NCBI GenBank assembly: GCA_006176705.1
Contig: QRFJ01000292.1
Location: 502,935-566,934 of the forward strand
DNA length: 64,000 nt
Source of the DNA: Cocos nucifera
Lineage: Eukaryota; Streptophyta; Magnoliopsida; Arecales; Arecaceae
Direction of reading: 5' to 3'
The first letter of the stretch is position 1. Every line of letters starts with the position of its first letter. The position numbers and the translations under genes are program-made. Shown piece by piece: positions 31,753-43,560 of this stretch. Under the pieces are notes generated by a model that was not told the DNA's origin, ran no database searches, and was given only the letters and a program-made list of their open reading frames with translations.

Positions 31753-32310
31753 TGTTGTCGCAAGATCCCAAAAGATCGCTAATGTGGCTAGAGTTGGATG
31801 CCATCCTGGATCTATAGTGCCGTAGGGTACCTGCAAAGAAACTCCGCACTCACCAATGGTGTTCCGATGGAGGATTCTCTAATGCTTAAGTTAGCTAGAG
31901 CTTTGGAAACAGTAAAAAGAAAAAAAATAGAGTACGGGCTAAAAAGCGATGGAAGTTTTTTATCCTCTCCCTCTCTTGCCCTTCTATTTGGTTGTTCACT
32001 CTTACTTGAGGGTCCCATTAATATCTCTTTCGTATGAAGACTGAGCCTATAGGCCATTAGCTGGAGTTTGTGAGTTTTATAAGTCTAACTCAGTATACTA
32101 TTAGGCCACATTCTAGTACTTTATTGAGGGAGAAATTTTTCATTCCTCCTTTATATGGAGGTGGTTAGTCATGGGTGTCAGGTGTTGGTTCCACCAACGT
32201 AGCTAGTTAAATTGGTGATCCTTGATCTACACATGGTGTAACTTCACCATGTCATCTTGGGTTTGCCCCAATAGAGGTGTAGTCCCGATCGGCGGGTTTC
32301 TCCTACAACA
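31753..32310. repeat. Solo LTR
   Basis: A 558-bp segment starting TGTTGTCGC and ending CTACAACA is bounded by identical 5-bp direct repeats ATATA (31748-31752 and 32311-32315). The ends are TG and CA. No second LTR, primer site or internal region is attached. This is the expected product of recombination between the two LTRs of a retrotransposon. The reading frame at 31798-32037 lies inside it and is not a gene. Confidence 0.7.
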
Positions 32311-32315
32311 ATATA

Positions 32316-33301
32316 CATAATATTAGTGAATAAAACATATGAACATATTGTGCAATTTAAAAGGGATAAGAATTTACCTCCTAAGAACAAAACCATACCT
32401 TCCCCTTCTTCACTAGCTGTCCCTACAAATTGCTTAAACAAAATATCCCATAATACTCAATTAAGCATTAGAGTCCACTTAGTAAGAGAAACAACCATGA
32501 TCTTTCTCTCAATTTTTTTTTATAAAGGGCATAGCAATGGCATCCCCACCTCTAATTTTCTTGAAGTAATGATGTAGGAGAAGAAGGACCATGACCCAGC
32601 AGAGGAGCTAGACCTAAAAGATAGAATTGATAATACACCATTATAGCCAACCTAAAAACACAAAATCAAAACCCCACAACTCATCAAACCTCAACAACAA
32701 GAAGATCAAAATGGGAGTAATATCTATTAACCTGAACAACAAAATACAAACACAAATAATAGACCCATCCCCCCGGCACCACCCTTTTGCCCCTCTCCAG
32801 ATTGCCAGCAGAAGAGCTTGTGTCTGTCTTAAAACACATCACCTCTTCTTTCTAAATGAAGGCTGGGTACTGGTCCAATCACAACTAAATGAAGGCTGGG
32901 TACTGGTCCAATCATAAATGCATCTATCAATGGCCTAAATTATTGACCTACTTAGCAAAGGCACGAGCATCACGTTCCAGCCTCCTCGACCAACAAAGAG
33001 TAAAAATAATGTAGTCCCATTGCTCAACAACATCTACATTTAACCAATAGAGCCCAGCCGACCTGCATTTTGAATTAATAATAAGTTCTTTTGCAGATAA
33101 ATATCATGAAAAAGTTTGTCTACTTTTTCATTAACCAATTTACCCATGTTCTCACATTTTTTAAGATGAGAAAGTTACTTTTTCTTGAATAGCGTTTACC
33201 TATGAAATGGAGGAAAATTTTATCCACCTAAGAGGTGGCTAAATCATTTTTTCATCAACCAGAAAAGTAACTCTTTTAATTCATTCCTACTATACCCTTA
33301 A
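32316..33301. other. Non-coding stretch with a 33-bp exact-style duplication
   Basis: No gene is recognised. A 33-bp unit beginning CTAAATGAAGGCTGGGTACT occurs twice in direct tandem at 32852-32884 and 32885-32917 with a single difference. The remainder has no recognisable structure. Confidence 0.45.
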
Positions 33302-34135
33302 CTTTATAATATAATATAATATAACATAACATAATATAATATAATATAATATAATATATCATAATAATAATATAATATAATATATAATAATATTTATATT
33401 AAATATTATAATATATTACTAAAATATAATATATTATAATATGATATGGAATATCATATTATAATATTATAATAAAATATTATAATATAATATATTATAT
33501 TATTCAAATTTATTATGATAATATATAATAATATAATAATATATATATATGTAACAATATATACATTACATAATATAATATTAATTCATATCATATCATA
33601 ATATTATATTCTTATAAAAATTAGATATTATAATATAATATATTATGACATGATATAGAATATAAATATAATATTATATATTATAATAATTTTTTATAAT
33701 ATATTATATTATATATTTATAATATTTATGATAATTAAATACTATAATAATATAATAATATATTATTAATAATAATATATATATTATGTTATATTAATGT
33801 AAGATATTAACATAATAATATAAATATATATATTATAATAATTAATAATTGTTATATAATAATATTATAATATAATATATTAATATAATATAATATAATA
33901 TAATTATTAGATATTATAATATATTATAACATGATATAGAATATTATATTATAATATTATAATAAATTATTATAATATACTATATTATATTATTATAATA
34001 TATTATGATAATATAATACTATAATAATATAATAATATATTATTATATATATTATATTATATTATATTATATTATATTATATTATATTAATATAAGATAT
34101 TAACATAATATAATATAATATTTATATAGTAAAAG
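33302..34135. repeat. Long AT-only tract
   Basis: About 830 bp consist almost entirely of A and T in TAATATAATA-type repeats, with rare C or G. It has no coding capacity and resembles the core of the element at 29373-31399. Confidence 0.85.
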
Positions 34136-34643
34136 ATATTATGAAAAATATAGGTAGATCTTAGTAACTTATACAGAAAACTAGTAATATAAAAGAATAT
34201 GGATAACAGATTCCTAAATTATTTTTTCATGCATAAAAGAATATAAGTAAATTATTTTTCTATGTAAATATTACCTAGGAAATACTTACCAGAAAAATAC
34301 AGATTCTTGGATAAATCTTTTATCCTTAAAAGAACATGTAGGCCCTAAGAGTGATCTTTTCACCTTAACAATTTGAAGCTTCTTGTCTCCCTTTAAATTC
34401 TATATCTCATCCGTAGAGCATTATAATGAGGAGAAAATGCCATCTTACTTGTTTTTGTGTGAGGTTTTCATTTAGATATCCACTTAAATTCCATAGATAA
34501 CTATTCCCTTCTAATCACCCCCAACTAAATTAACCCCTCCATGTTCACTCTAGTATGAGTTAGAGAATATGTAGCTTTAAAAAAAAATACATACTTATGT
34601 AGTATGGTAATAATCTGGACACGTTGCAAGAAGATTCAAATAA

Positions 34644-34921
34644 AGGGGTGTTTGGTTAGAGGGAGCTGGGGTCCAAAATGGAATGAAAATGGATGACTCC
34701 CATTCCAACTATTTGGTTGGAAAGAGTCCCATTCCAATTCTGGGATGGAATAGAAATGATCAAATTCTTCTAAAACCCAACCCCTACTCTCCTCTAAGGA
34801 TTCAAATCTTCATTCCAATTTTGATTTCGGTCATGAACCAAATGCTTTGAAGGATATGGCCATTCCAATTCCTATTCCAATTAATTCTGATTTTGATTCC
34901 AATTTTGATTCAAACACCTTC
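34644..34921. mobile_element. Tourist/Harbinger-like MITE in the 5' LTR of element D
   Basis: This 278-bp insertion starts AGGGGTGTTTGG and ends CAAACACCTTC, flanked by TAA on both sides (34641-34643 and 34922-34924). Removing it together with one TAA restores a stretch equal in length to the matching part of the intact LTR at 46104-46929, which fixes the boundaries. A 3-bp TAA duplication is typical of PIF/Harbinger-type MITEs. It is non-coding, rich in ATTCCAATT and its complement. Confidence 0.75.
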
Positions 34922-35479
34922 TAAATATAAATTATGGATGGTTACAAGGAATCTAGCAAATTTTGAAATTCTTTATTTACCAAAATACACTACAAAAAAA
35001 TTGAATATTAGTAACATTATTAGTGACGGCAAAAATTTTCGTCGCTAATAAAGCTTTTTGCTACTACAACACCAACAAAAAAAATCATCGCTAATACTAT
35101 TAGTGATGGTAACTAAATTATTAGCGACGACAATGACCATCTCTAAAAGTATAAAATTTATTTTAAAATATTTAATTAAAAAAAATTAGCAACGATAAAT
35201 TTAGATTATTAGCGATAAACAAAAGTACCATCATTGATAATTAACTATTAGCAATGGTTTCATTATTATTAACGACGACGCAAGCTACTTCTAAAATTAT
35301 TTATTTTTTATAATATTTAAATATAAAATAAAAATTAGCGATGATTTTTTTGGCTATTAGCAATGAAAACTTACCATCGCTAATAATTTTTTAGATTAAA
35401 AAAGATTATTTAAAAATATTATTGATGATAAAATTAGTGATGGTATATTTGTTGTCGCGCTAATAATCCATGACTGGTT

Positions 35480-36540
35480 TGACTCTAATTCAAATCAGAT
35501 TCGAATTCAATTCGAAATTCTGCCAAATCTAATTTAATTAAGCTTTGAATCAAAGTCCTACTTAGATTATAAAATCTAATTAATCTTAAATTAAATCAAA
35601 ATTAATTAAATTAAATCTAATTTAAATCAATTAAGAAAAATTAGTTTTTAATTTGGATTCAATTCAAAATCCTATCAATTCTAATTCAATTAGACTTTTA
35701 ATTTAAGTCCTACTTGGATAGTAAAATCTAATTACTTTTAAATTAAGTCAAGTCTAATTAAATTTAAGTTGATTTAAATAATTAAAAAAATAATTTTTAA
35801 TTTAAATTTGATTCAAATCTAATTCAAACCCGATTCGAATCTAATTCAAAATTCTATCAAATCTAATTCAATTAGGCTTCGAATCCAAATCCTACATGAA
35901 TTATAAAATTTAATTGATCTTAAATTAAGTTAAAATTAATTAAATTAAAATTAATTTAAATTAATTAAAAATAATTTTTAATTTGAATTTAATTCAAATT
36001 TAATTCGAACCTAATTTGAATCCAATTAGAAAATCTGTCAATCCTAATTCAATTAGACTGTAAAATTCAAATCTTACTTAGATAGTAAAACTTAATTACT
36101 TTCATATTAAGTCAAGCATAATTAAATTTAATTTAATTATAATTAATTAGGAAAAAATTATTTTTAATTTAGATTCGATCCAAATGCAATTGAAACTCTA
36201 TTCAAATCTAATTCGAAATCCTGTCTAACCTAATTCAATTAGACTTTGAATCCAAGACTTAATTAGATTATAAAATCTAATTACATTTAAATTAAGTCAA
36301 GCTAAATTAAATTTAATATAATTTAAATTAATTAAAAAATAATTTTTAATTTTAATTTAATTTTAATCAAATTAGAACATGATTTGAATCCAATTCAAAA
36401 TCATGTCAAACCTAATTCAATTAAACTTTGAATTCAAGCTTTACTTAGAATATTAAAATTTAATTAATCTCAAATTAAGTTAATCCTAATTAAATTAAAT
36501 CTAATTTAAATTAGGTAGAACTTGATCCATAAATTAATTA
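35480..36540. repeat. AT-rich minisatellite, about 183-bp unit, inside the CACTA element
   Basis: The landmark CAATTARRCTT followed by GAATYCAA and CCTACTTAGAT-type strings recurs near 35552, 35688, 35870, 36052, 36236 and 36420, so about six diverged units with a period near 183 bp (the first interval is shorter). The units are non-coding. Confidence 0.65.
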
Positions 36541-36859
36541 AGTTTAAAAATTTAATAAAATTAAATATTAACTTTTAACCATCCAAAAAATGACTTAGGA
36601 GAAAAAAATTAATATAAAAAATTAGTATTAGCGATGACTTTAATAATGGTAAAAATATCATCACTAATAATTTTAAAAATATTATTTTAAAAGTATAATT
36701 ATTAGTGATGAAAATATTATTACCAATGGTATTTACCGTCGCTAATATTTTTTTCATATTAGCGACGAGAGAAGAATATTAGCAATGAAAGTTGCCATCA
36801 CTAATAATCTTTCTGTTCTTATTTTTTCTCATCTCACCATGCATCCTCATTTATCCCCA

Positions 36860-37790
36860 TGCCATCATCCACTGCTCTCTCATTTTTTTCTATCCCACCA
36901 TCCACCACATCCTCGTTTTCCTACCATCCCCTACTCTCCAGCACTTTTATCTCCCACCGCCACCATCCTCTCCCCCATCCTTCAATCCTCCTGCCATCCC
37001 CTCTCTCCCTCGATCGACAGCCTCCTCCTGGCTGCATCCGACTTATCTTTCCGAGCCCCCGACCACCACTTGCCTCTCCAAGCCCTTAGCTATCTCCCTC
37101 CAGCTGCATCCAACCCACCTTCCTGAGCCCTCGACCGTAAGCTCTTAGCCTCCTTCCACCTCCTCGAAATCCCAACCCACGACCCCCCTCTCCTTCATCC
37201 TTTAGTCCCCTTGCCACCCCCTCTCTCCCCTTGGCTGTGCCCAGCTCGCCTCCCCAAACCCTTAGCCATATCCCGCCTCCCCGGCCTCTGGATGCAAGCT
37301 CCCGACCTCTTGCCTCCTCAAAATCCCGACCCACCACCTTCCTTTTTCCTGCCATTCGGTTATCCTACCACCCCCTTTCTCCTCCCAATCACTCCCTTCG
37401 GCCACCTCCTGCCTTCCTTCCTGAACCCTCAACTATCTCCTGCCTCTCCGAACCTCTGGCCCTTTGGTTTCCCTACCACCCCCTCTCCCCTGATCGATGG
37501 CTTCCCCTTGGCCATCTCTCCTTGGGTAAACCCAGCTCACCTCCCCAAGCCCCCAGCCTCCTCCTGTCTCCTCAAAACTCCAGTCTGGCACCCCCCCTCC
37601 CCCACCCTTTGGTCCCCCTGCCATCCCCTATCTCTCCCGATCGATGGCTTTTCCTCGGCTGCACTCGGCCTACCTTCCTGAGCCCCTAGCCACAACCTCT
37701 TGGCCTTTCCAAAATCTTGGCCCACTACCCCCCTCTCCCCCGCCTTTCGATCACCCCGCCACCCCTTCTCTCCCTCGATCGGGATTTTTA
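36860..37790. repeat. Strongly C-rich, pyrimidine-biased stretch in the CACTA element
   Basis: For about 900 bp the plus strand is dominated by C and T (CCTCCCC, CCACCCCCTCTC, TCTCCCTCGATCG). Related blocks with GAAATCCC-type and CCTCTTAGCC-type strings recur, suggesting an old minisatellite. Proline-rich frames of up to 156 codons arise from the composition and have no family likeness. Confidence 0.55.
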
Positions 37791-38027
37791 GAAGCATAAT
37801 CACAGAAGTAAAGAACATCATTGCAAATGGGGATGATCAAGATGCATGTTCCGCGCATGCAAACTTGGAGCTTGCCAGATGACTAGATTGCACGAACACA
37901 TGAATTTTATTTTTAAATTATTATTTTATTTTTTAATAAAATTTATACTTTTGGTTTGTAGATCGAGGAGGTGGCTGGGGGCTCAGAGATAGAGGCTATG
38001 ATGACTGCTTATGCAAGATGAGCCTAA

Positions 38028-39066
38028 ATGGAGGTGATGCATTCTATTCTTGTTGTTGTATGGTCAAGCTTAGATGGTTTGTTATATCGCAGACATCCGC
38101 TTGCAGCTATTTTACTATACTTTAGTGCAGAAGAACTTGCAATGCAAGGCAACCTTGGATGGTTTGTTATATCGCAGACAACCACTTGCAACCATCTCAT
38201 GGTTAAAGGTGCAGAGAAATTTGCAATGCCTTATTTTTCAATGACAGATCTGAGCCTTCTTGACATTTTCATATACTGAGATTATCATGTACTGCTAGAT
38301 GAGAATCAGACAACTCCTAAATTAGGGGACCAACAGACTAATACATTATTATGTATTACTGGATGAGAATTATTTTTCTACTGATACATTGCAGATGCTA
38401 ACCAACAATCTTTGTTACACGTGAGTTAAATTTTAATCATTTTATTATATTTTGATAGATATTTTATTTGAACCAATTTTTAGATCATTTGCTTACTTTA
38501 GTTTTTATTTTTATTTTTAGATATTATATATTATATCTTCCAGAGGTCGAAGCCATTCCAGCCAAGGATAGAACTCTCGAGGAGAGAGCGATCATGCGGT
38601 CAGCTCACATGATTCTGCACATCTCATACCGAATGGTAATTAAATTCTCTAATACTTTAGATATTATTATTTTATCCTTTGCTAACTAATATAATATTCT
38701 TTATATTAGATATTTTATGCTCATGTTCGAATGATAGAGGGTCACCAGTGACCCCACAATCAGATATAATAGCAATCGGCTCACAGACATAGAGTCATGG
38801 TTGAGGATCCGCCCGGTTCATGGCACCTTCGACTCGATCGAAGGATAGACAACTCATCCACATTCAGAGCTACTTGTAAGTACTACAACTTTAATTAACA
38901 TATTTCTAATTTAGCAATTTTAAAGTTAATATTTATTTTTTAAAATTAATTTTATAGCATGTTTAGGGAGTTTGGAGTATCTCGAACGTATGGTTATTGG
39001 CATCATCCGATGCTTGATACCGAGGCCGGTGAACGAGTTTATTATTGAGATATCAGTTACTTTGAT
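38028..39066 (+). other. Exon-like fragments of the CACTA element, not identified
   Basis: Between AT-rich intron-like stretches lie islands of higher GC, such as 38530-38640 (reading VEAIPAKDRTLEERAIMRSA), 38730-38880 and 38958-39060. They have the spacing of exons and lie upstream of the recognisable transposase-type exons on the same strand. I cannot assign them to a family. Stops interrupt the continuation of each island. The second TNP-type or transposase gene of a CACTA element is possible. Confidence 0.3.
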
Positions 39067-39073
39067 ACTACTT

Positions 39074-39965
39074 TGTTAAGGATCTAGTACCAAAATATTA
39101 TGATAGAAAAAAAAAGAAACAAAATAAAAACATAATTAAGTATGTAGATCAGCCCAAAGACTCACCTCCACGGGGCATGTAAAGCTTCACTATGAGAGAG
39201 AAAATCAAATAATACAAGAAAAACTTATCACTCAATACTTATACAAGAGTCTCTTAATAAGAAGTCCTAAATTCTCATAAAAGCTTTCTAAAATTTTTCA
39301 AGAAGCCTCTCAACACCTTCAAGATATTGCCAGCTTTCCAACATAATAAATGGTTCGTTAATCGGAGTTATATAGACTCCAAAAACTCAAAAATAATGTT
39401 TCAATAGAAAATCCAGTCCTAAATCCACTCAAGATCGATTCTAGACCATTCGATCATGATCGACTCCCTCTTGGGCCATCGAATCATGATCAAAAGCTCT
39501 CCCAGCCATCGGATTATGCAAAATAGTGCTCCATCATGCCTTATTAAAGCCAGATCAAATTCCAACCATTCGATCATGATCGGCTCAAACCAAAGTCATC
39601 AGATCATGATCGGTCCATGAAACAGTACCGTAGACCATAAGAAATGCAAAGGAAAATGCTAACTGGTCCACGTGGGCGCCCATGAGTGGCCATGTGGGCT
39701 GGGCGCCCGCGCAGCCTGCTCCCGCGTGGCCCATGCACGCCCCCCGCATGTGCTCAGGCGCCCGACCAGCCCAGCATGCGATCGGCACCTATGGGCCCCT
39801 CCTGTGGGCTCGAGTGCCACCTATCCCACTTTGATCTTCTTTCGTGCATATCTTCTCCTTCTAGACTTTGTTTGGGCTATTCTTGGGCTCATTGGACTCC
39901 GTTCATCATCCTAAACCTCATTTTAGACTTATTATGGACCGAATCTCAAGGTATTTTTTTTAATA
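39074..39965 (-). repeat. 3' LTR of the nested Copia-type element
   Basis: It aligns along its length with 41549-42458. Both contain several ATCATGATCG palindromic motifs (GATCATGATC), such as near 39455 and 41930, and a GC-rich stretch of TGGGCTGGGCGCC type near 39690-39720 and 42190-42210. Confidence 0.7.
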
Positions 39966-40207
39966 ATCTCTATCTTGATTCAATATTCAGCCTCCATCTA
40001 TCTTTGAGAGCCTGTGATCCATCTTACTCCCATACCCTGGGGAACGCCTGCTGATCATGGATGGACAAATATGAAAGTCGAATCAGGCCGCTTGATCCCA
40101 CCTCCATTGACTGCTGTGATCCTCCTGACTTGAGACCTACTTGAGATAGTCTCCTATGGTAATAGAAACTTCACTTTACGACATCGCATATCATTCTTTC
40201 GAGTCTC

Positions 40208-41480
40208 TCATCTCGTGCCCGATCTATCTCCATCTGGATCTTCACCTCGCACTGAGCTTTCAGACATGAGGTAATATCCTCCATACTTTCTTTCTTTTAA
40301 CATCATTCTACTATTGCACATGACCTTCAGGATTTCTCCATCAGCTTTCCATCTGAAGCTAGTTGAATATAATCTACTCAATGAGATTAGATTCTTTTTA
40401 AAGTCGGATATGTATTGGACTTCATCCAACTTCTTTACTATTCTATTATGGAGTTTCATGTTGACCATCCCGCTGCTCTTGATCTCATAGCTTGATCCAT
40501 CTGATAGAAACACAGTGCCCTCACCGATCTCCAAGGAGTCAAACATCTTCTCTCTACAACATACATGATGAAAACAAATAGAATCCATAATCCATTGGAA
40601 GAAAGAAGTAGATACCTCACCAGTAATCAGAAGGATATCATCACTACCTTCTGTATTGCTACTAGCCACCACCATAGTAGCCCTCGTTCGATCCTTAAAT
40701 TATGGACAATCCTTGACTCGATGCCCTAACTCATCGCCCCTATAATATTTGATCTTGCTTTGGTCCCTCATCTTGGATTTAGATCGTCTTCCTCGTGATC
40801 CTCTACTGCTCCATCTGTTACCATTTGCTCATCCAGAAATTGTCAAAGCTAAGCTACCGTCATCTAAGCTTGAAGCTGGATTCTTCCTCTTAAGAACCTC
40901 ATTCTGGAGTATTGCTGCAGTTACCTCATCCATCTTGATGATGCCCTTTTTCAATGGAAGAGTAGTCACCAAGGACTCATACGAAGGGAAAAGCGACGGT
41001 AGCAAGATCAACGCCCTAGTCTTCTTCTCAACTTTTTTGCCAATGTTGAGAAGATCGGTGTGAATCTTCTAAAAATTGGATGGATGCTCCTGCATGTTCT
41101 GGCCTTCATCCTTTCGCAATTAATAGAACTGCCTCCAAAGAAATAGCATGTTGGTGGGCGACTTTGTCATGTACAACTTCTTGAGCTTCGATCATAGCAC
41201 TGTCAGGAAAGCTCACTAAGCACATGAATTATGACATCATCTGTTAGGTATAAGTAGATTGTGCTCATCGATTGCATCTGAATCTACTTTCAATCCTTCA
41301 CCTCCATGATAGCTGGCATCTCGTCGTTCAAGAGAGCATCGATCAATCCATGTTGGATGAGGACATCCTTTATCCTTGCTTACCATAAGAAGAAATTATC
41401 CTTTCCATCGAACCTATTGATCTTCATCTTAATTGTACTTATCTTCTCCATATTCTTCAATCTCTATTACCTCTTCTGCA
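40208..41480 (-). pseudogene. Copia gag, protease and pre-integrase remnant
   Basis: The clearest frame, 40208-40675, holds a decayed protease motif (WIMDSICFHH, where functional copies have DSG or DTG), then GEGTVFLSDGSSYEIKSSG, ISDFKKNLISLSRL and KYGGYYLMSESSV. This order is that of the protease and gag-pre-integrase domain of Copia polyproteins. Upstream on the minus strand, near 40700-40790, YYRGDELGHRVKDCP has the shape of a CCHC zinc knuckle with one cysteine lost. The region 40800-41480 covers the rest of gag in several frames. The product would have been a capsid and protease; this copy is dead. Confidence 0.72.
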
Positions 41481-41532
41481 ATTTATATTCTGGTACTGTC
41501 TGGCTCTGATACCAATCTATTAGAATATCAAC

Positions 41533-41546
41533 TACTCTGATACCAT
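41533..41546 (-). other. Primer-binding site of the nested Copia-type element
   Basis: The minus strand reads TGGTATCAGAGTAG directly inside the 5' LTR, matching the initiator tRNA-Met type. A second copy, TGGTATCAGAGCCAGAC, lies about 27 bp further in (41503-41519), so the site is duplicated. Confidence 0.7.
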
Positions 41547-41548
41547 TT

Positions 41549-42458
41549 TATTAAGGATCTAGTACCGAGATATTACAATAGAAAGAAAGAAAAAAATAAA
41601 ATAATAACATAATCAAATACGTGGATCAGTCCAAAGATTCGTCTCCATGGGGCATGCAAAGCTTCACTATAAGAGAAAAAACTAAACAATACAAGAAAAA
41701 CTTATCATTTAATTTTTGTACAAGAGTCTCTCAATAAGAAGTTTTAAATTCTCATAAAAGCTCTCTAAAATCTTTCAAGAGCCTCTTAGCACCTTCGAAA
41801 CATCGTCAGCTTTTCAATGAAATAAACGGTTCATCAATCGGAGTTATATAGACTTTAGAAACTCATAAATAATATTCTAGTAGAAAATTCAATCCTAAAC
41901 TCACTCGAGATTGATCATGGACCATCCGATCATGATCGGCTTCCTCCAAAGCCATCGGATCATGATCGAAAGCTCTTCCAGCTGTCGGATCGTGCAAAAT
42001 AGTGCTCCATCATGTTTTATCAAAGTCAGATCAAATTCCAACCATCCGATCATGATCGGCTCAAATTAGAGCCATCGGATTGCGATCAGTCCATGGAACA
42101 GTATCGTGGACCATGAGAAATGCAAAAGAAAATGCCAATTGGTCCATGCGGGTGCCCATGAGCCAGCGCTCCATGGTGGACTGCACTCCACCGCATGGGC
42201 TGGGCGCCTGCACATCTTACTCTCGCATGGCCCGCTCGTGCCCCCCTTGCATGCTCGCATGGCCAATTTGGGTGGTGCCGCCTGTGGGCCCCTCCGACGG
42301 GCTCGAGGGCCGCCTATCCCGCTCTGTCCTTCTTTCGCACGTATTTTCTCCGTCTGAACTTCATTTAGGCTATTTTTAGGCTTGTTGGACTCCGTTCGTT
42401 ATCTTGGACCTCGTTTTGGGCTTATTATGAATCGAATCTCGAGATATTTTTCTCAACA
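41549..42458 (-). repeat. 5' LTR of the nested Copia-type element
   Basis: It ends CTCAACA at 42458 on its outer side, where the CACTA sequence resumes. It is the partner of 39074-39965, diverged by substitutions mostly of the C-to-T and G-to-A kind, as expected for methylated plant repeats. Confidence 0.7.
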
Positions 42459-42596
42459 TTTTTTAGCTGACTGTCTGGAGTATGTGATGTAGCCTAGAAG
42501 ATATTTTTGGTAAGTCAAAACTAGTTTAATTTTTAAATTCTCGATACGTTGGTATTTTAATTACATATAAATATATGCTTGCTTCTATCTTGTAGG

Positions 42597-43560
42597 AGTA
42601 CTATCGATTCGAGACTTCCTAGGATGAGGAGGCTGACCGTCAGATCTTCGAGGAGGTGGCCACATGGAAGCTCCAAGATGGCCTCTATAGCCTCAGGTAG
42701 TCTACTATTCAGCACTCCGATTCTCAGTCACCATCAGATTGGAGATCCTTCATAGATTACTAGATGCAGGCGGACATATGGTAGGCCCTCTATGACCAAT
42801 AGAGCAGCGAGGAGTATATCGGTAGGCGACAGAGGGCTCGACAAAATTGGGCCACCCAGAAGGATTCAATCAGGCATATAGGCGGCTCGATCGGCACACA
42901 TATTATGACCGACAGACTAATAAGAAATCAATATCAAAGCTCTTCACTAAAATTATAAAAACTCTTATATGCATATTTTAATTAATTTAATTTTATTATT
43001 TACTTATTATAGATACGACAGCTTGATCATCCACCAGGGCAGTTGCAGTTATGGCAGAACATACACCAGTATAGGAAGACTGGTGATTATTTAGATTCTA
43101 TATCGTGATAGATCATGGTAAGAATTTTAAACTTTATTTATTAATTAAATTATTATAGAATCTAATTTTTATATTATAACTAATATATTTCTAAACTGTG
43201 CAGATGTCTTATGCGACATATGTTACTGAGAAGTACGGCGATGATCCATCTTCTCAGCCTCTCTTGATCTTAACGGATGGCTCAGTGCTACTAGAGGGGT
43301 GAGTAGGAGTCGGATCATAGAATTTGGCCACAGTCTTAATCCTCCACTATCTCGATATCCTTCAGCATCCTCACAGACCTCGAGATCCTAGACCTAGAGT
43401 GATATGCACATGGAAAAGATCATGCAGAGGCTTCTGAGCCAGCGATCTTAGAGCCTTCTGAATGCCACTTATGATACGATCGTGGATCTTCTCCAGGACC
43501 TGCAGCTACGTGACCAGCTGAGCTCGTTGTCTCAGCCATCTCATTAGGTAATTATATATT
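42597..43560 (+). pseudogene. CACTA transposase-type gene remnant (Transposase_24/Ptta-like)
   Basis: Three exon-like blocks separated by AT-rich introns can be read on the plus strand. The first (42597-42960) reads IFEEVATWKLQDGLYSLR and, after stops, RRQRARQNWATQKDSIRHIG. The second (43014-43113) reads RQLDHPPGQLQLWQ and YRKTGDYLDS. The third (43204-43560) reads MSYATYVTEKYGDDPSSQPL, then after a frame change IIEFGHSLNPPLSRYPSA. This order resembles the plant Ptta/En-Spm protein family encoded by CACTA elements. Several in-frame stops and shifts show that it is non-functional. The assignment is from remembered family patterns. Confidence 0.6.

Larger units (their letters stand above)
39074..42458 (-). 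mobile_element. Copia-type element with gag and protease only, nested in the CACTA element
   Basis: Two direct repeats of about 0.9 kb, 39074-39965 and 41549-42458, share TTAAGGATCTAGTACC near one end and GGACTCCGTTC near the other. On the minus strand a tRNA-Met type primer site (TGGTATCAGAGTAG, 41533-41546) lies just inside the right LTR. The interior of 1.6 kb encodes only a broken gag and the protease/pre-integrase segment. Integrase core and reverse transcriptase are missing. The LTRs differ at many positions, so the insertion is old. No clear target duplication was seen. Confidence 0.75.

Noticed and set aside
37211..37689. Proline-rich open frames of over 150 codons
   Set aside because: They come from the C-rich composition; several frames are open at once and none resembles a protein family.
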